Shown here piece after piece: positions 1 to 21,889 of a stretch of DNA of 64,000 bases; the stretch's first letter is position 1; the number at the start of each line of letters is the position of its first letter. A model generated the notes under the pieces. The model was not told where the DNA came from. It made no database searches and saw only the letters and a program-made list of their open reading frames with translations. The DNA comes from Strigamia acuminata (Eukaryota; Arthropoda; Chilopoda; Geophilomorpha; Linotaeniidae). The stretch spans positions 4,216,001 to 4,280,000 of the forward strand of contig OX442316.1 of assembly GCA_949358305.1 (NCBI GenBank). The letters run 5' to 3'. A program made the translations under genes and the position numbers.

Positions 1-11354
<11,354 letters not shown>

Positions 11355-11712
11355 ATAAGCAGAAAGCTGCTGGTCAGCTGGAATAAGCATGGAATTTTTA
11401 TATTTGGATGTTTGACGTAGACATTTATTTTATTTTATTATTGGGAATCCCATTTTTAATTATTTTACTGTTTTTAATTTTTAATCCATGTTTAGAATTA
11501 TTGCACTTGATGTTGAATTTAGCACGTTTTTATTTCTTTCCTTTTTGAATATATTTTAGAAATCAGAGAATTGTCTGAATTTATAATAAAAATAATTTTC
11601 AAACGAGTCAATTTTAAAAACGCAAATAATTAATTAGGGAATGACTAAAATTTATTCGACAAAAAACAGTTAAAAGAATAGAAAATTTAAAAACATGAAA
11701 TGAATATTATCT
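11355..11712. other. Convergent 3' ends of forked and elongin C
   Basis: The forked 3' untranslated region runs from 11355 with an AATAAA near 11585. On the opposite strand the elongin C 3' region begins at 11712. The stretch 11605-11700 resembles the 3' flanks of the elongin C copies near 58.6, 60.2 and 63.6 kb (GTCGAATAAA, CATTCCCTAATTAATTATTTGCG read on the - strand). Confidence 0.65.
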
Positions 11713-12132
11713 TCAGCAAGCTAAGAAATTAGCTGCCATCATCAGTTCGAGGCACATGTCCATCGCTATCGGAAATTCGGGGATTTCCACGGCACTTTCG
11801 TGGTATTCCGCTTTATATGCTAAATATTTGCACACCTGTTCAAGCACGGGGCTGGAAATTTCACGGAGCTTCACTTGATTAGTTTCGGATTCGGCCCACT
11901 GGCCCGGTCCACTGAGCATGGCCTTAATGGTCTCCGACTGAATTGCAAGTTCGCGAAGTATAAAGAATGGTTTTTCATCGGAAGCGATCAATTTCACGCA
12001 CAACGAATCCGCACCTTCGCAATGGCTATCGTCATACTTCATCTCGGTGGATTTTACTTCTCCTTCGCAATGGCTATCGTCATACTTCTTCACCTCGGAG
12101 GATTTTACTTCTTCGGAACCGTTAGTACTCAT
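11713..12132 (-). CDS. Elongin-C: Elongin C-like protein, intronless copy (139 aa)
   Basis: Elongin C is a Skp1/BTB-fold adaptor that binds elongin B and BC-box substrate receptors in Cul2/Cul5 ubiquitin ligases and in the elongin elongation factor. Matching family motifs are [49 protein letters not shown] and the C-terminus [11 protein letters not shown] (human ends MAANFLDC). The usual length is about 112 residues. This copy has an acidic N-terminal extension in which a 16-residue segment containing KYDDSHCEG is duplicated; the copy at 59782 has the segment once. There is no intron. Its 5' flank (12133 to about 12400) matches the flanks of the copies at 58199 and 63235. It starts 357 bp from the NPRL2 start in head-to-head orientation. 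It could be the functional gene or an intact duplicate. Confidence 0.88.
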   Translation of the reverse strand: MSTNGSEEVKSSEVKKYDDSHCEGEVKSTEMKYDDSHCEGADSLCVKLIASDEKPFFILRELAIQSETIKAMLSGPGQWAESETNQVKLREISSPVLEQVCKYLAYKAEYHESAVEIPEFPIAMDMCLELMMAANFLAC

Positions 12133-12488
12133 AATGCTCCGTTAACTGCTAAATAATTGATGACCTTCTGAAATCTGCACAAAGCAATAACTAACTGGAA
12201 CATTGAGAGACATTCGGTTAAATATCTCCTAGTGGGTAAACGTTATCGTGACGTTAAGCACGTCGGTACAACGGCACCAATGACGTATAATCAAAGAGAA
12301 AAAACAGTCCAAGTTAAGCCAAAATTCGCCATTTTTTATTCGAAATTTACAGAACTTAACAAGGAGATTTAATTTGATTTGCAGATTTGAATATGTGATC
12401 GCATGTACCTTGGATATCTTTGAGGTTACCACACACGTTAATGGTAGTTGAGCGACATCTGGTGTTTAATTTTCGGACTAATGTAAAA
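12133..12488. promoter_or_regulatory. Shared upstream region of elongin C (-) and NPRL2 (+)
   Basis: 356 bp separate two divergent start codons, so a bidirectional promoter is likely. The elongin C side (read on the - strand) contains about 230 bp conserved in the copies near 58 and 63 kb, including GAGATATTTAACCGAATGTC and TTCCAGTTAGTTATTGC. That block may be promoter or 5' untranslated sequence carried along in the duplications. I see no TATA box. Confidence 0.5.
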
Positions 12489-14534
12489 ATGGCGGATTCT
12501 GATACGACGAAGCAGAGTACCCAAATTCGTTGCATATTTTTTGGCGAATTCCACGACGTGGCGGGACCTCGAATTACCGTTCAAATACCCGATGATTATA
12601 TCTCGAAGGACACATTTGCAAATCTGCAAAACTACATCATCTGCAAACCTCAATTACGTGAAAAAATCATTACCATGTACGAAAATTACAATAATAATAA
12701 TCGCTCGTTCATTACATTTCGATTGAAATATTCTTTTTTTTTTTAGAAACACAGCAGGCCACAAAATAATCGGTTATCCAGTGCACATAAAAAACGAAAG
12801 ATTCCCTAGAAATGAATATATATTTAATTTGTGTTTCGTGTGTGAAGAAGGCGCACGAACCGCACAATACGAACCCGTCGTGAAGAAATTAGCAAATTAT
12901 TTAATTACATTGGAGGTAGAAATTAATAAATGATAAAATAAGTGTTTCTAAATGTGGATATTTTATATTTTCAGATGGAAAGTGGTTTTGTAAGCAATGA
13001 AGCGAATAGAGGCATTTTAAAGAACATTTTGAAGCAAATTTTACATAATTTAAATAAAATCGGGCATTGCGTGATCCCAATTGGTAAAAATATTTTAAAT
13101 TAATAATCATAAACTACTTCTATTTACTTTTTGTAATTATTAGACGAAGCTAACACGATTCATTTACGAGTGGTTGAAATTCATGATGATCCTGTCGACG
13201 TACATGATCATCAAGTTCCGGTTTTTACCGTTCCTCGATCGTCTTTTAATCCGGTTCATTGGGATTTGACTACCCAACAAGTGAGGAATATTCCTATAGT
13301 TTAAAAATTGGGTTAAATTGATAATTTTTAATTAAGATTTTACAATTCATCGACGGTTATAATCACGTTGCTAAAATCGCGGCCGAAACTGATGTGGAAA
13401 TTAGTCTGGTCAAAGCGTGCATTCAAAACATGGTGTAAGAGATGAATCAAATTTATGACAGAAACTGTCATTATTAATGAAAATGTTTTTTATTTTCTAG
13501 ATATTACGGGGTTGTAACTGTTATTTCAATTTTTCAGGTACGTAAAGTTTGTTTTTTGTTGATTTTTGCTATAGATTATTAGTATTTATTAGAAAATTGC
13601 ACTGATTTATTTAATGGTAGATGTTGATATTGAAAACATGGATGGGTCGTATGGTTGTTAAATTTATGGGAATTCGTGAAAACTTACACACAAAATATTA
13701 GAAATCTGTGAAAATTTACACACAAAATATTAAAAATTCATAAAAATGTACACTAAATATTGGAAACTATGAAAATTTACACTAAATATTGGAAATTCAT
13801 GGAAATTTACACTCAAAATATTGGAAATCGACGAAAATGTATGTAAAAAAATTAGAAATGTAGACAAATTCTAAGAAATCTGTACAACTTAATCAAAATC
13901 AATGAAATTCCATCCAATTGATCCATGCAAATCATTGGATTTCACACAAATAATAGAACTCCATTTAATTTTCAACAGTATTCAAATGTGTATACTGTGA
14001 CGCCATCAATTAGACAACTAGCGTCTAACAAAGCATTGCAGGAAGAATGCACAAAATATGTATCAACAAACGGTAAAAGAAAAAAGAAAAAAATAATAAT
14101 TGCAGAAATTAAAACAATTTTTTTTTCATCAACAGAAAGGCATTTGCCAGCATTTCGCGACGTATTTAAACTGTATTGCGCACTCTCGCCCGGATCTACG
14201 GTAAAAGATGTTTGTTCGCGCCACAATCCACACAGTTTGAAAGTGGACGAACAGAAATTGATTCAATTTGGCATGATAAAAGGACTAATTCGGCGTCTAC
14301 ATAAATATCCAATCCTCGTTGGAGACGATCAGGGCGTTCAAAAACAGTTTAAAGCTTATTTCGATGGTTTACATAGTTACGATGAAATCTGTTGCAAAAC
14401 AGGTGAGAAAGAAATTTGAAGCGATATGAACAGATGTTGGAAATAATTTTCAGCTTGTCCTAGGAATGAATCATCATGAGTTGGATGAAAAAGTGGAAAA
14501 AGAGCCGGGAAATATATTACTCTGTTGGAAGTGA
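12489..14534 (+). CDS. NPRL2: NPRL2, nitrogen permease regulator 2-like, GATOR1 subunit
   Basis: NPRL2 forms GATOR1 with NPRL3 and DEPDC5, a GTPase-activating complex for RagA/B that switches off TORC1 at the lysosome when amino acids are scarce. Exons: 12489-12676, 12747-12915, 12975-13083, 13144-13280, 13337-13434, 13501-13537, 13979-14072, 14136-14402 and 14464-14534; every junction keeps phase. The product tracks the human protein throughout: IRCIFFGEFHDVAGPRIT, KIIGYPVHI, FNLCFVCEEGA, HWDLTTQQ, IDGYNHVAKIAAE, YYGVVTVISIFQYSNVY, RDVFKLYCALSPGSTV, HSYDEICCKT and the C-terminal ILLCWK. The catalytic arginine ascribed to NPRL2 in its LVRxxIQN-like region has no Arg counterpart here (SLVKACIQN carries Lys); I note this with caution. 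The start follows TAAAA and gives MADSD. Two acceptors compete before the last exon; 14464 was chosen because it restores GMNHHELDEK. AATAAA occurs about 15 bp after the stop. Confidence 0.95.
13660..13880. repeat. Minisatellite of about 31 bp in an NPRL2 intron
   Basis: Degenerate tandem units built on GAAAATTTACACACAAAATATT and TGGAAATTC fill the centre of intron 13538-13978. Confidence 0.75.
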
Positions 14535-15538
14535 AATGTCTTCAGAGCAAATAAAATTGCTTTTATTTTACTTGCACTTTTCTTTCTTTTATACAAACTT
14601 ATAACATGTTGTGTTTAGCTTTTTCATTTTCTCCATCCCTCCATACTAGGGTTTCTGTTTTTCCATCTTTTTTTAATTCCTGATTTTCAGTACCAAAATG
14701 GCCGGTACTCCGGGGAAATCGGTACTCCCAGGACTAAAAAAGGTCAGGCGACGAAAAATGTCTAAAAATGGCTGTTTTAAGCCATTTTCATGCTAAAATT
14801 GGCCGTTTTCATCATTGAAATGTTACAAAAATGACGTTTCAGCAACGTTTTGACAATTTTGGACAGAACCGGTTATTTTTTCTAATTTCCTGGTTCCCGG
14901 TTCTGTGATTTTTTAACCGGTTGCCCTGTATCGAAACCCTACTCCATACATCCCAGCTAGGCAACACCCTAGCCCATCACTTGATTAGAAGTCCAAATAT
15001 GCAAGTTTTGGATTTTGCTGCTTGGATGTTGCATGAAGCCGAAGGAATATTGCATAAAGCCGAAGGTATACTGCGTAAAGCCGAAGGTGTAATGCGTAAA
15101 GCCAAAGGTATACTGCGAAAAGCTAAAGGTATACTGCGAAAAGCTAAAGGTATACTGCGAAAAGCTAAAGGTATACTGCGAAAAGCTAAAGATATACTGC
15201 GTAAACCCGGGTAAAAAACATGCGCATGGGGGTTTAATAAAGTACAAGGCCCCGCTTAGCATGCTGCAAATGTAGCAGCATAAAACTATTGTAAAACTTG
15301 ATTTAGTATAAAATTAAGAACGGTCATGTTTATGGACAATTTGATTTTATTGCCTTAAAATATGGTGTCGTTCTGATTGGTTCAAGCAGATAGCCACTCA
15401 TACCCTTAGATATCAAAAGCAATTTGAGGCTTTTTTATTTTTTTTAAAGGCCTCAAGGAATGACCCACATTTTTTCATCTTCCATACACGGAACTGTGGA
15501 CCGTGGTATGGTATCTTCGAAATTTGAGGTCATATACA
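14535..15538. other. Intergenic, NPRL2 to chitin-binding gene
   Basis: The NPRL2 3' end (AATAAA at about 14550) is followed by a stretch rich in ACCGGT words (14693-14930: GGCCGGTACTCC, GAACCGGTTATT, TTAACCGGTTGCCC) that looks like a decayed interspersed repeat, then a 21-bp array. No gene is supported. Confidence 0.5.
15030..15207. repeat. 21-bp tandem repeat
   Basis: About eight copies of AAAGCYRAAGGTATACTGCG plus one base. Because 21 is a multiple of three, it translates as an (A-K-G-I-L-R-K)n peptide and leaves both strands open. I see no signal or splice context and treat it as a non-coding array. Confidence 0.85.
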
Positions 15539-17483
15539 ATGCCTCAACGATTCGTCCCTCACATAATTAACAAGTCTTCAAAATTTCTTATCTGCAGCTT
15601 CATGCTTATTGCATACAATGTAAGTTTTTTAAAACAAAAAATTTGATATGTCGACATGTGATTAATCTTAACTTTTGTTTACAACTAGAGTGCGCAACCA
15701 ATAGAAACTGGTTTCAATTGCGCAGGAAAATCACCTGGATTTTATGCTGATGATTCTCCGTTATCCGGTTGCTCGGTAATTAGAAATTATAATAAAATAT
15801 CAATTTTTATGTGAATTAGTGTGTAGGCCTAACAGAACCGTTATTTTGGCAACAGTATTGATTCATCCAATGGCTTTTTAATGACCAGCTGGGATTGAGA
15901 AATTTTGCTTTTCTTTGTTTCTAGATTTAAAATTACACTTTGGATTTATATCAGCAATTGCCCCATTTGTTCATTTTTATTTAGGTCGGTAAAGTGACGC
16001 CAGAAAGTCACAATTTTCTCCTACACACTATTGAAAAGCCATGGGATATCACATTTTGTTCTAAATTGTGCAGTGAGACCTGAATATGTCATCGATATAT
16101 CTTCGCACATACGAATGTCGATATAACACATCATTATATCGTAAAGATTGACAAATACTATACAGGTTTTTTGTTTATATTCAAGGCTACTGTATTGACA
16201 CGCATTTAACAGCATGCCCTTATATGCGAATTTGACACTTTCTAAAAATGTTGTGAAATTTGTGAAATAAGGGCATGCCCTTATTGATGAATCATGACAC
16301 CGAGAGTGAGAATATCAACTAAATTCAATATGGAATTATTTTATTTCAGTACTGAAATAATTCCATATTGAATTTAGTGAGTGTGGGTTAAATATTTTTG
16401 GTTTTATTACACTTTTGGCTGTACATTTTTTTTTTACTTATTTACATTATGCGAGTGAACTGCAGGACCAATCCTGCATAATTGCTACTGCAAGACCATT
16501 CTTGAAGTATCACTTCTGCAGGATCATCCTGCAAAGAATTACACCAGATTCATGCAAAGGACCCTGCAGGAATTGCTGCATTGTCACTTGTGCAGGACCA
16601 ATCCTGCATAATTGCTACTGCAAGACCATTCCTGCATTATCACTTCTGCAGTTTCATCCTGCTAAGTATCGCACCAAATTCATGCAAAGGACCCTGCAGG
16701 ATTTGCTGCCTAGTGAATCCTGCAAGGATATTTTTATAAGGGGTGTAGCCCTAATTATTGTGAAAATTTCCCCAAATATGAAAGACGTATTGTTTCTCAG
16801 ACGATCATTTCTTCGACATCACTTTTCGAACTGGTCGTTTCTTGCGTCGGAGAAACAAAGGTCGAAGAAACGATTTGCTTTTCCAAAATGTTGGAGAAGC
16901 GGGATTCGAGACGTGATTGAAGCCCATACGATGTGGGCTTGTACTCACTTAAGATTCTTTCAAATTTAAATTCAGATGTTTGTAAGATAAATAGTTTTCT
17001 ATTTTCTTGTAGATTTACCATCGATGCAATGCAAGAGGGCGGAAAGCAACCTTCAGGTGCCCTGAAGGAACCCTCTTTCGGCAACAATTTTTGGTGTGTG
17101 CACATGCACGCGAAGTAAACTGTGAATTGAGTTCCAAGTACTACAACGTTAACTCTCCGAAGGAGAAATCACCTCGAGAATTAGTCATAAAGCTATCTAC
17201 GGTTCCTCCAGAAGCTGTCACTGAAATGAGTTCTGACAACATTGTTGCTCAGGCAGAGGAGGTTAAAATTGTGAAGATTCAAGAACCGGTGCGAAATGTC
17301 GTACGAACAAACAGACCAAAAACAGAAAAGCCAGCAGCAAGCAATCAGCAAAATACACTGATAAAATTTCCTGCAAAAACAATTTACTTGCGGTCAGACG
17401 TGGCTGTAAATCCTTCGTGTCCTTTGTGTGAACCATTTTACTTACAAAATGGCAGCTGTAGTCCGTGTGTTATCATTAGATGA
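15539..17483 (+). CDS. Secreted protein with one chitin-binding type 2 (peritrophin-A) domain, 212 aa
   Basis: ChtBD2 proteins bind chitin in arthropod cuticle or peritrophic matrix. Three exons, all phase 0: 15539-15619, 15689-15775 and 17013-17483. Exon 1 gives a basic start and a hydrophobic stretch (FLICSFMLIAY), a likely signal peptide cleaved near residues 27-31. The domain spans exons 2 and 3 with six cysteines in the family spacing: C38, C55, C61, C72, C85 and C93 (FNCAGKSPGFYADD, GCSIYHRC, FRCPEGTLF, LVC, VNCE). The remainder is a Lys/Pro/Gln-rich linker, then a second short cysteine group near the C-terminus (CPLCEPFYLQNGSCSPC) that is not part of ChtBD2. Resemblance is to single-domain cuticular proteins; the exact subfamily is unknown. 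The long second intron contains palindromes and a 130-bp duplication. Confidence 0.85.
16266..16285. repeat. Perfect 20-bp palindrome
   Basis: AATAAGGGCATGCCCTTATT, in the large intron of the chitin-binding gene. Part of it (GCATGCCCTTAT) also occurs at about 16212-16223. Confidence 0.9.
16318..16378. repeat. Inverted repeat, 23-bp perfect arms
   Basis: Arms 16318-16340 and 16356-16378 are exact reverse complements (ACTAAATTCAATATGGAATT...). The 15-bp centre holds CAGTACTG, itself palindromic, so the segment can form a long hairpin or cruciform. No transposon frame lies nearby. Confidence 0.9.
16461..16715. repeat. 130-bp tandem duplication rich in CCTGCA
   Basis: TGCAGGACCAATCCTGCATA begins at 16461 and again at 16591; the two copies are close over about 120 bp. 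Each copy contains several CCTGCA/TGCAGG words, so local foldback is also possible. Confidence 0.85.
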
Positions 17484-18565
17484 GCTTTTTAATTGAACAG
17501 AAAATAAAGAAACAAAATTCATGTACAAACACCAAACATCTAAACTTTTCCTCATACATAACACAATAAATACCGTATTACCCCGCTTTAAGTGGTATGC
17601 CAATACAGTCGAAACTATTTATAACTAAAGCTGCTATTTTTGCGGAAAATAAAATTTCTCCAAAATGGTTTCATGTGTGGATAATGCAAATAGAGCATTT
17701 TGACAACAAAATTTTTGAAATTGGAGGTATTTTTTAGTCCGCAATTGCCGCAATTGGACCGTAATGCCGCAATTTTGCGAGAAATCCGCAATTTGCCAAT
17801 TTTGGGGGGTTTGTTACGAAAATCGAGTGAATGTGCGTATTGTATTGCGTGATACCGTATCACGTAATAATTTCGTTTAAAAACTTCAAATTTTCTTAAA
17901 AACTTTAAATTTCCTTTAAAAACTTCAAATTTCGTTTAAAACCTTGAAATTTTGGTCAAAAACTTCCCGGATGAGCCTGCAATAGGTCCGCAATAAGTCC
18001 GCAAAATGCCGTATTTTAATGCCGCTTTTCGCCTGCAATTTCACTGTTTTAAGTCCGCAAAAATAGCAGGCTTATTTATAACGAATTGCAATATAACGAA
18101 TTATCGATAAGACGAATACCTAAAAATGGCTGGTTTGGTTGGCTGAACACAGAACACAATGTTTTTTGGTTTTTTAATTAAAAACGCCGAAATAAATAAT
18201 TTGTGTCAGAAATTTGACTTTTCTAGGTAGTCTGAAAGAAGTTATTGCAATTTGTGAAAATTAATAGAAATTTAAGCCAATTTCCTACATTTTGGACATT
18301 TAAAAACACTTTTTGGTTCTTTTCTTATTGAAAAAAATTCGTATTTATTAATAAACGGGGTTTATTGGCAGTGTAGTCAAACCTGTGTTACATCGGCATG
18401 CCACTTAAAGCTTAATGCGTTATTCATTGCCGAGATGTCAGTATACATGATATGATTGCTTTCAAACATTGTGGAATTTTGTTATTGCATTGCTTATGGA
18501 TTATCTAAATTCCAGTATCAGTTTTCACGGACATCGAAACCACATCAGACAAACAAGTGATAATA
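17484..18565. other. Intergenic, no gene seen
   Basis: AATAAA follows the chitin-binding stop (17500-17513, AAAATAAAG and nearby). The remainder contains a degenerate 24-bp-like motif (AAAAACTTCAAATTTC, 17878-17965) and several CCGCAAT words (17740-18060). No supported coding frame. Confidence 0.5.
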
Positions 18566-18875
18566 ATGGAAACATTTGCGGCGTTTGTATTTGTATCATT
18601 TGTCGTGCGATTTGGCAATGCAGAAGTTTGCAAATGGGTTGGAATTGCACCGTTTTGTGTGAAACATTGTAGGCAGGCAGTTTTATGCTCGAAGAGCAAA
18701 ACAGGAGATGGTCTAAAATGCTGGTTTGGAAGAAAGGAATTGTGTTGTAAGACACAAGGCAATTGTCCAAAACCAAAACCAAAAGAACCCGAAGAAGTAG
18801 TAAGTATAAAACAATAGAGATAGTCTGTAAATTAATCATTTCTGTTTGTTTTTTTTCCAGAAAAAGAAAACTTAA
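18566..18875 (+). CDS. Small secreted eight-cysteine protein, copy 1 (82 aa)
   Basis: Exons 18566-18799 and 18861-18875, joined in phase 0 across a 61-bp intron; the second exon encodes only KKKT. The N-terminus is hydrophobic (FAAFVFVSFVV), a likely signal peptide ending near FGNA. The mature part has eight cysteines and the pattern C-x-W-x-G-x-A-P-x-C ... KTGDGLKCWFGRKELCC ... C. I recall similar W-G-x-A-P-x-C / GDG-x-x-CW / CC modules in short secreted proteins of several invertebrates, but I do not know a function. The C-terminus is a Pro/Lys/Glu tail. AATAAA occurs at 18893. The start is the first in-frame ATG. It is a clear paralogue of the next gene. Confidence 0.8.
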
Positions 18876-19346
18876 TGCAATATCATGAACAATAAAAATG
18901 TGTCTCGAATAGACGTGATGTCTTGACGTGCTTTCAAAGTCTTTAGAATCGGTTTTTCACAATTTGAAATTGAATGCACCTATTGTTTATATGTTTCTAT
19001 AAACAGGGATAAACACAATAAACACAATTTTTCGGTCTATCTTATGTAGCAGCCATTTTGAATTTTGTTATAAAGCCAAAAGCAGGCAGAAAAACCATTC
19101 TTGTTGTGGTTTGTGGCTGTTCTTGCAGTCCCTTCTGTTTATAGAAACTCCAAAAACAGTAAAATCAGACTTTATTGTACCATAAACATGTTAATTTTTA
19201 TTATTGTATTGTTTACGAGTTACTTATTAACTACACTGCAGCATTTGATTTCAAGGATGTTGAAACCAGAGACAAGAAGTAACTGTTAATCGAGTTTATT
19301 ATATTATTATATTATATTAAATGAATTCTCATTAGTTTTCATCATA
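18876..19346. other. Intergenic between the paralogous cysteine-rich genes
   Basis: The polyadenylation signal of copy 1 is followed by AT-rich sequence; TATTATATTATTATATTATATTA-like repeats occur just before copy 2 (19296-19320). No TATA box stands out and no further coding frame is seen. Confidence 0.5.
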
Positions 19347-19699
19347 ATGAGAACATTGACAGCCCTTCTGTTTACATTGTTATTCACTGCAGTCGCGGGG
19401 CTTGCAACTCCTTTGAATATTCCGAAAACGTGCAGATGGTATGGAACAGCGCCGATTTGTATAAAACAATGTTCGCGGAAAGAATTGTGCCTGAAGAATA
19501 AAATAGGAGATGGTGAAAAATGCTGGTTCGGAAAGAAGGAATTGTGTTGTAGAACCCGATCTGTGTGTAAAGAATATCAGATGTCATTGAAGACGGGAGT
19601 GAGTTGAAATCAAATTAATTTCTATCTTATTGTGTATGAAATTTATCCTGACATTTATCTTCGTCATCTGTTTTGCAGAAAACCATAACAGAACATTAG
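19347..19699 (+). CDS. Small secreted eight-cysteine protein, copy 2 (90 aa)
   Basis: Exons 19347-19598 and 19679-19699, phase 0, intron 80 bp; the second exon encodes KTITEH. The signal peptide is clear (LTALLFTLLFTAVAGLA). The mature part has the same eight-cysteine layout as the gene at 18566: CRWYGTAPICIKQC, then KIGDGEKCWFGKKELCC, then one more Cys. The shared structure, including a tiny last exon in the same phase, shows tandem duplication followed by divergence of the tail. AATAAATA follows at about 19710. Function unknown; a secreted defence, cuticle or venom-like role would be guesswork. Confidence 0.82.
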
Positions 19700-20358
19700 T
19701 AATTGCCAATAAATATTTATTTTAAAAATTTTGGTGTCATTGATTTATTTCTATTTAAAAACATGAAAAACAACAGCCAGATATTTGGTGGGACCTGTTT
19801 TGGAACGCCCTCTAGTGTCAAAAAGTGTATTTTCTTGTTGTAGGAATTTTTATTTTAAATGTTTTTATTTTATTTTATTCTGCTTTTTCTTGAGAAATGA
19901 TCATTGCAAAGAATGTTTGCAATCGCCGAAAAATCTGGTTATTTATTACTTATTTAGTTGTTTTATCGGAGAAAGAACAAAGAATTGAGATCCTACCGTG
20001 CATACATTTACAAAAATTGTATTATCAGTATAATTATCATGAGTTGTATTGTCGATTAGAAAAACAAGTAAATTTATCATAAATAATCAAAAAACATCGA
20101 AATAACAAGAATTTCCATTTATTTCTCGCATATTTTGGGAGTAAATTCAAATCTAGTGCATAAAAATCACAATTTTTTAATTTAGCGACACAAATCAAAA
20201 ACAAAATTAATTTTTTCCACATTTCGAACAAAAATCGGTCGCCGACACATTCGATAAGATTCGCGGCGCCACAACATCACGTCCGCGTCCTCATATCGCA
20301 TTTCAACCGCTGACGGGTCACAAACAAAACAAAAAAAAGAGTGCACATAGCACCACGC
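19700..20358. other. Intergenic, start of Shroom upstream region
   Basis: AT-rich with no supported gene to about 20230, then more CpG-rich (20230-20330, TTCGCGGCGCCACAACATC), which may mark the first of the Shroom promoters. Confidence 0.4.
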
Positions 20359-20462
20359 ATGGGGTCAAAGGGATTTTACGTCATTACTTGTCAACCGGGG
20401 TCGCTGAACCGTCCAAAGTGGGCATCGGTCATTCAAAAATTCCACGATTTTGCATCAAGCAG
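20359..20462 (+). CDS. Shroom: Candidate alternative first exon of Shroom (a)
   Basis: The ATG at 20359 opens 34 codons plus two bases (MGSKGFYVITC ... KFHDFASS) and stops exactly at AG|GTGGGC. The leftover AG is the phase needed to join the shared exon at 39395 (AG+G = Arg, then ASLDG). It lies in a GC-rich island. The donor is weaker than consensus. Nothing in the peptide is recognised. Rated on frame and phase only. Confidence 0.3.
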
Positions 20463-21579
20463 GTGGGCGCGTCCCTCCCACACTCCCCTTCGCCGGTTCC
20501 CCCGCTGAGAGTGACGCACAATGCTCATCACACGAGAACAAAAGTAAAAGTTCGATTACGACCGACCTCTTTTGTTTCACGCTTGCGGAGACTTGTTGCA
20601 CGTTCATCCAAGGTCCGCGTCTCTCCCCCGACGACTGTTTAACTGGATCAAAGTGGGATTAAAAGGGTCAAACGCTGCGCAATGAAAGGCAGCAATTAGG
20701 AAGAGTTGTGCAGGCTCTTCCGTCAGGACCTAAAGCGCTTTGATTAGAATTTAAAATTGCCTTTTCCAAGGTGACATGTTTGTGTCTTTGCACGTGACCT
20801 TTTGCTGGTTTGGTGTTGATTTATGTCGGGGTTTTTGATTGGTTCGCATTGGCGTCATTTGTGATCGCGAACGGTTTGTTTGTGCTGCCCCTGCGCTTTG
20901 CTGCAGCGCAGTGTTTACAATAGGGAAAATTATCTCGCATAAGAAAGGGGCGATAACTTTGGACAATTCTAGAGAATTTAGTCGTTTAAAACAATGCATG
21001 GGCGGATTATCGCAAGTATATTGTTTAGAGACGATTGTTTTATGTTTTTAAAACAATAAAAACGCATTAATGTGCAAAATGCGCGCATTTTCTACTTAAA
21101 AACACGTAAAAACGAGCGTAAAACGCTGGAAATTTGAGGTTTTTCACTCAAGTGGCTCAGTGTTCACCCGAGCAAAACGGAGTCCAATTTCCGGTACTAA
21201 ACGTAAATTGATCTCCCCGTCTTTGAAGTCGTTTTCCCGTTTTCCGCGGGTTGCGAATATTGAAAAAGACGAGGGGAAATTTTTTGTTTGCAAAACTCCC
21301 ACACCACTTTTCGAGGGTCTCGAAATTCCCATACGGGTCAACGGAGGTGATGTAGAGGAGCAATAGTTGAGCGTGGGCCGGCAAACCGTTCCTCGGAGCT
21401 GCGCATCGAGGACGCACAAATAGCCCTCCTCTACACCTAGGTTCACTGCTCTCATTTTTTTTTTTTTTTTTTTTTTTTGAAACGAAATAACGAAAAAAGA
21501 GATTGAAAACCACCGTATGGAGGAAAAAGTTTGGTGAAAGTGACCTAGTTCAGTCATCTCCACACTCAGCCACGTTATT

Positions 21580-21737
21580 ATGACAAGTAAACAGTGCATG
21601 CCTTATTGGCTCCTGTCTGTATCCGATTCTTTGCTGCGGTGTGTTCGGTGCTTCCATTGCCGAGTTGTCTCCAATTCAGCATCCGCTGAGAATATTCTGG
21701 AAAGCAGTTGCAGTTTGACGTCACTTTATTGGATGGG
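21580..21737 (+). CDS. Shroom: Candidate alternative first exon of Shroom (b)
   Basis: The ATG at 21580 opens 52 codons plus two bases, ending at ATGGG|GTAAGT, a strong donor in the phase required by 39395. The peptide is cysteine- and serine-rich (LLRCVRCFHCRVVSNSA) and unrecognised. A CRE-like TGACGTCA lies inside it at 21717-21724. It could instead be a non-coding first exon with a later start. Confidence 0.35.
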
Positions 21738-21889
21738 GTAAGTTTGGGGATTTGGGGTGGGAGAATGAAAAGTTGGAAGGTTTGGGCAATAATGGGAGGA
21801 TTTTTCGTAAGGGATTAACGGAGATGTTATGTAATTGGAATTTGGGAATTTTTCAGTCGACTAAGGGGTGGTAACAACAGAATTGGACG

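Noticed and set aside
14921-15262. Frames with (AKGILRK)n or the reverse-strand equivalent
   Set aside because: 21-bp tandem repeat; no start context, splice sites or neighbours supporting a gene.
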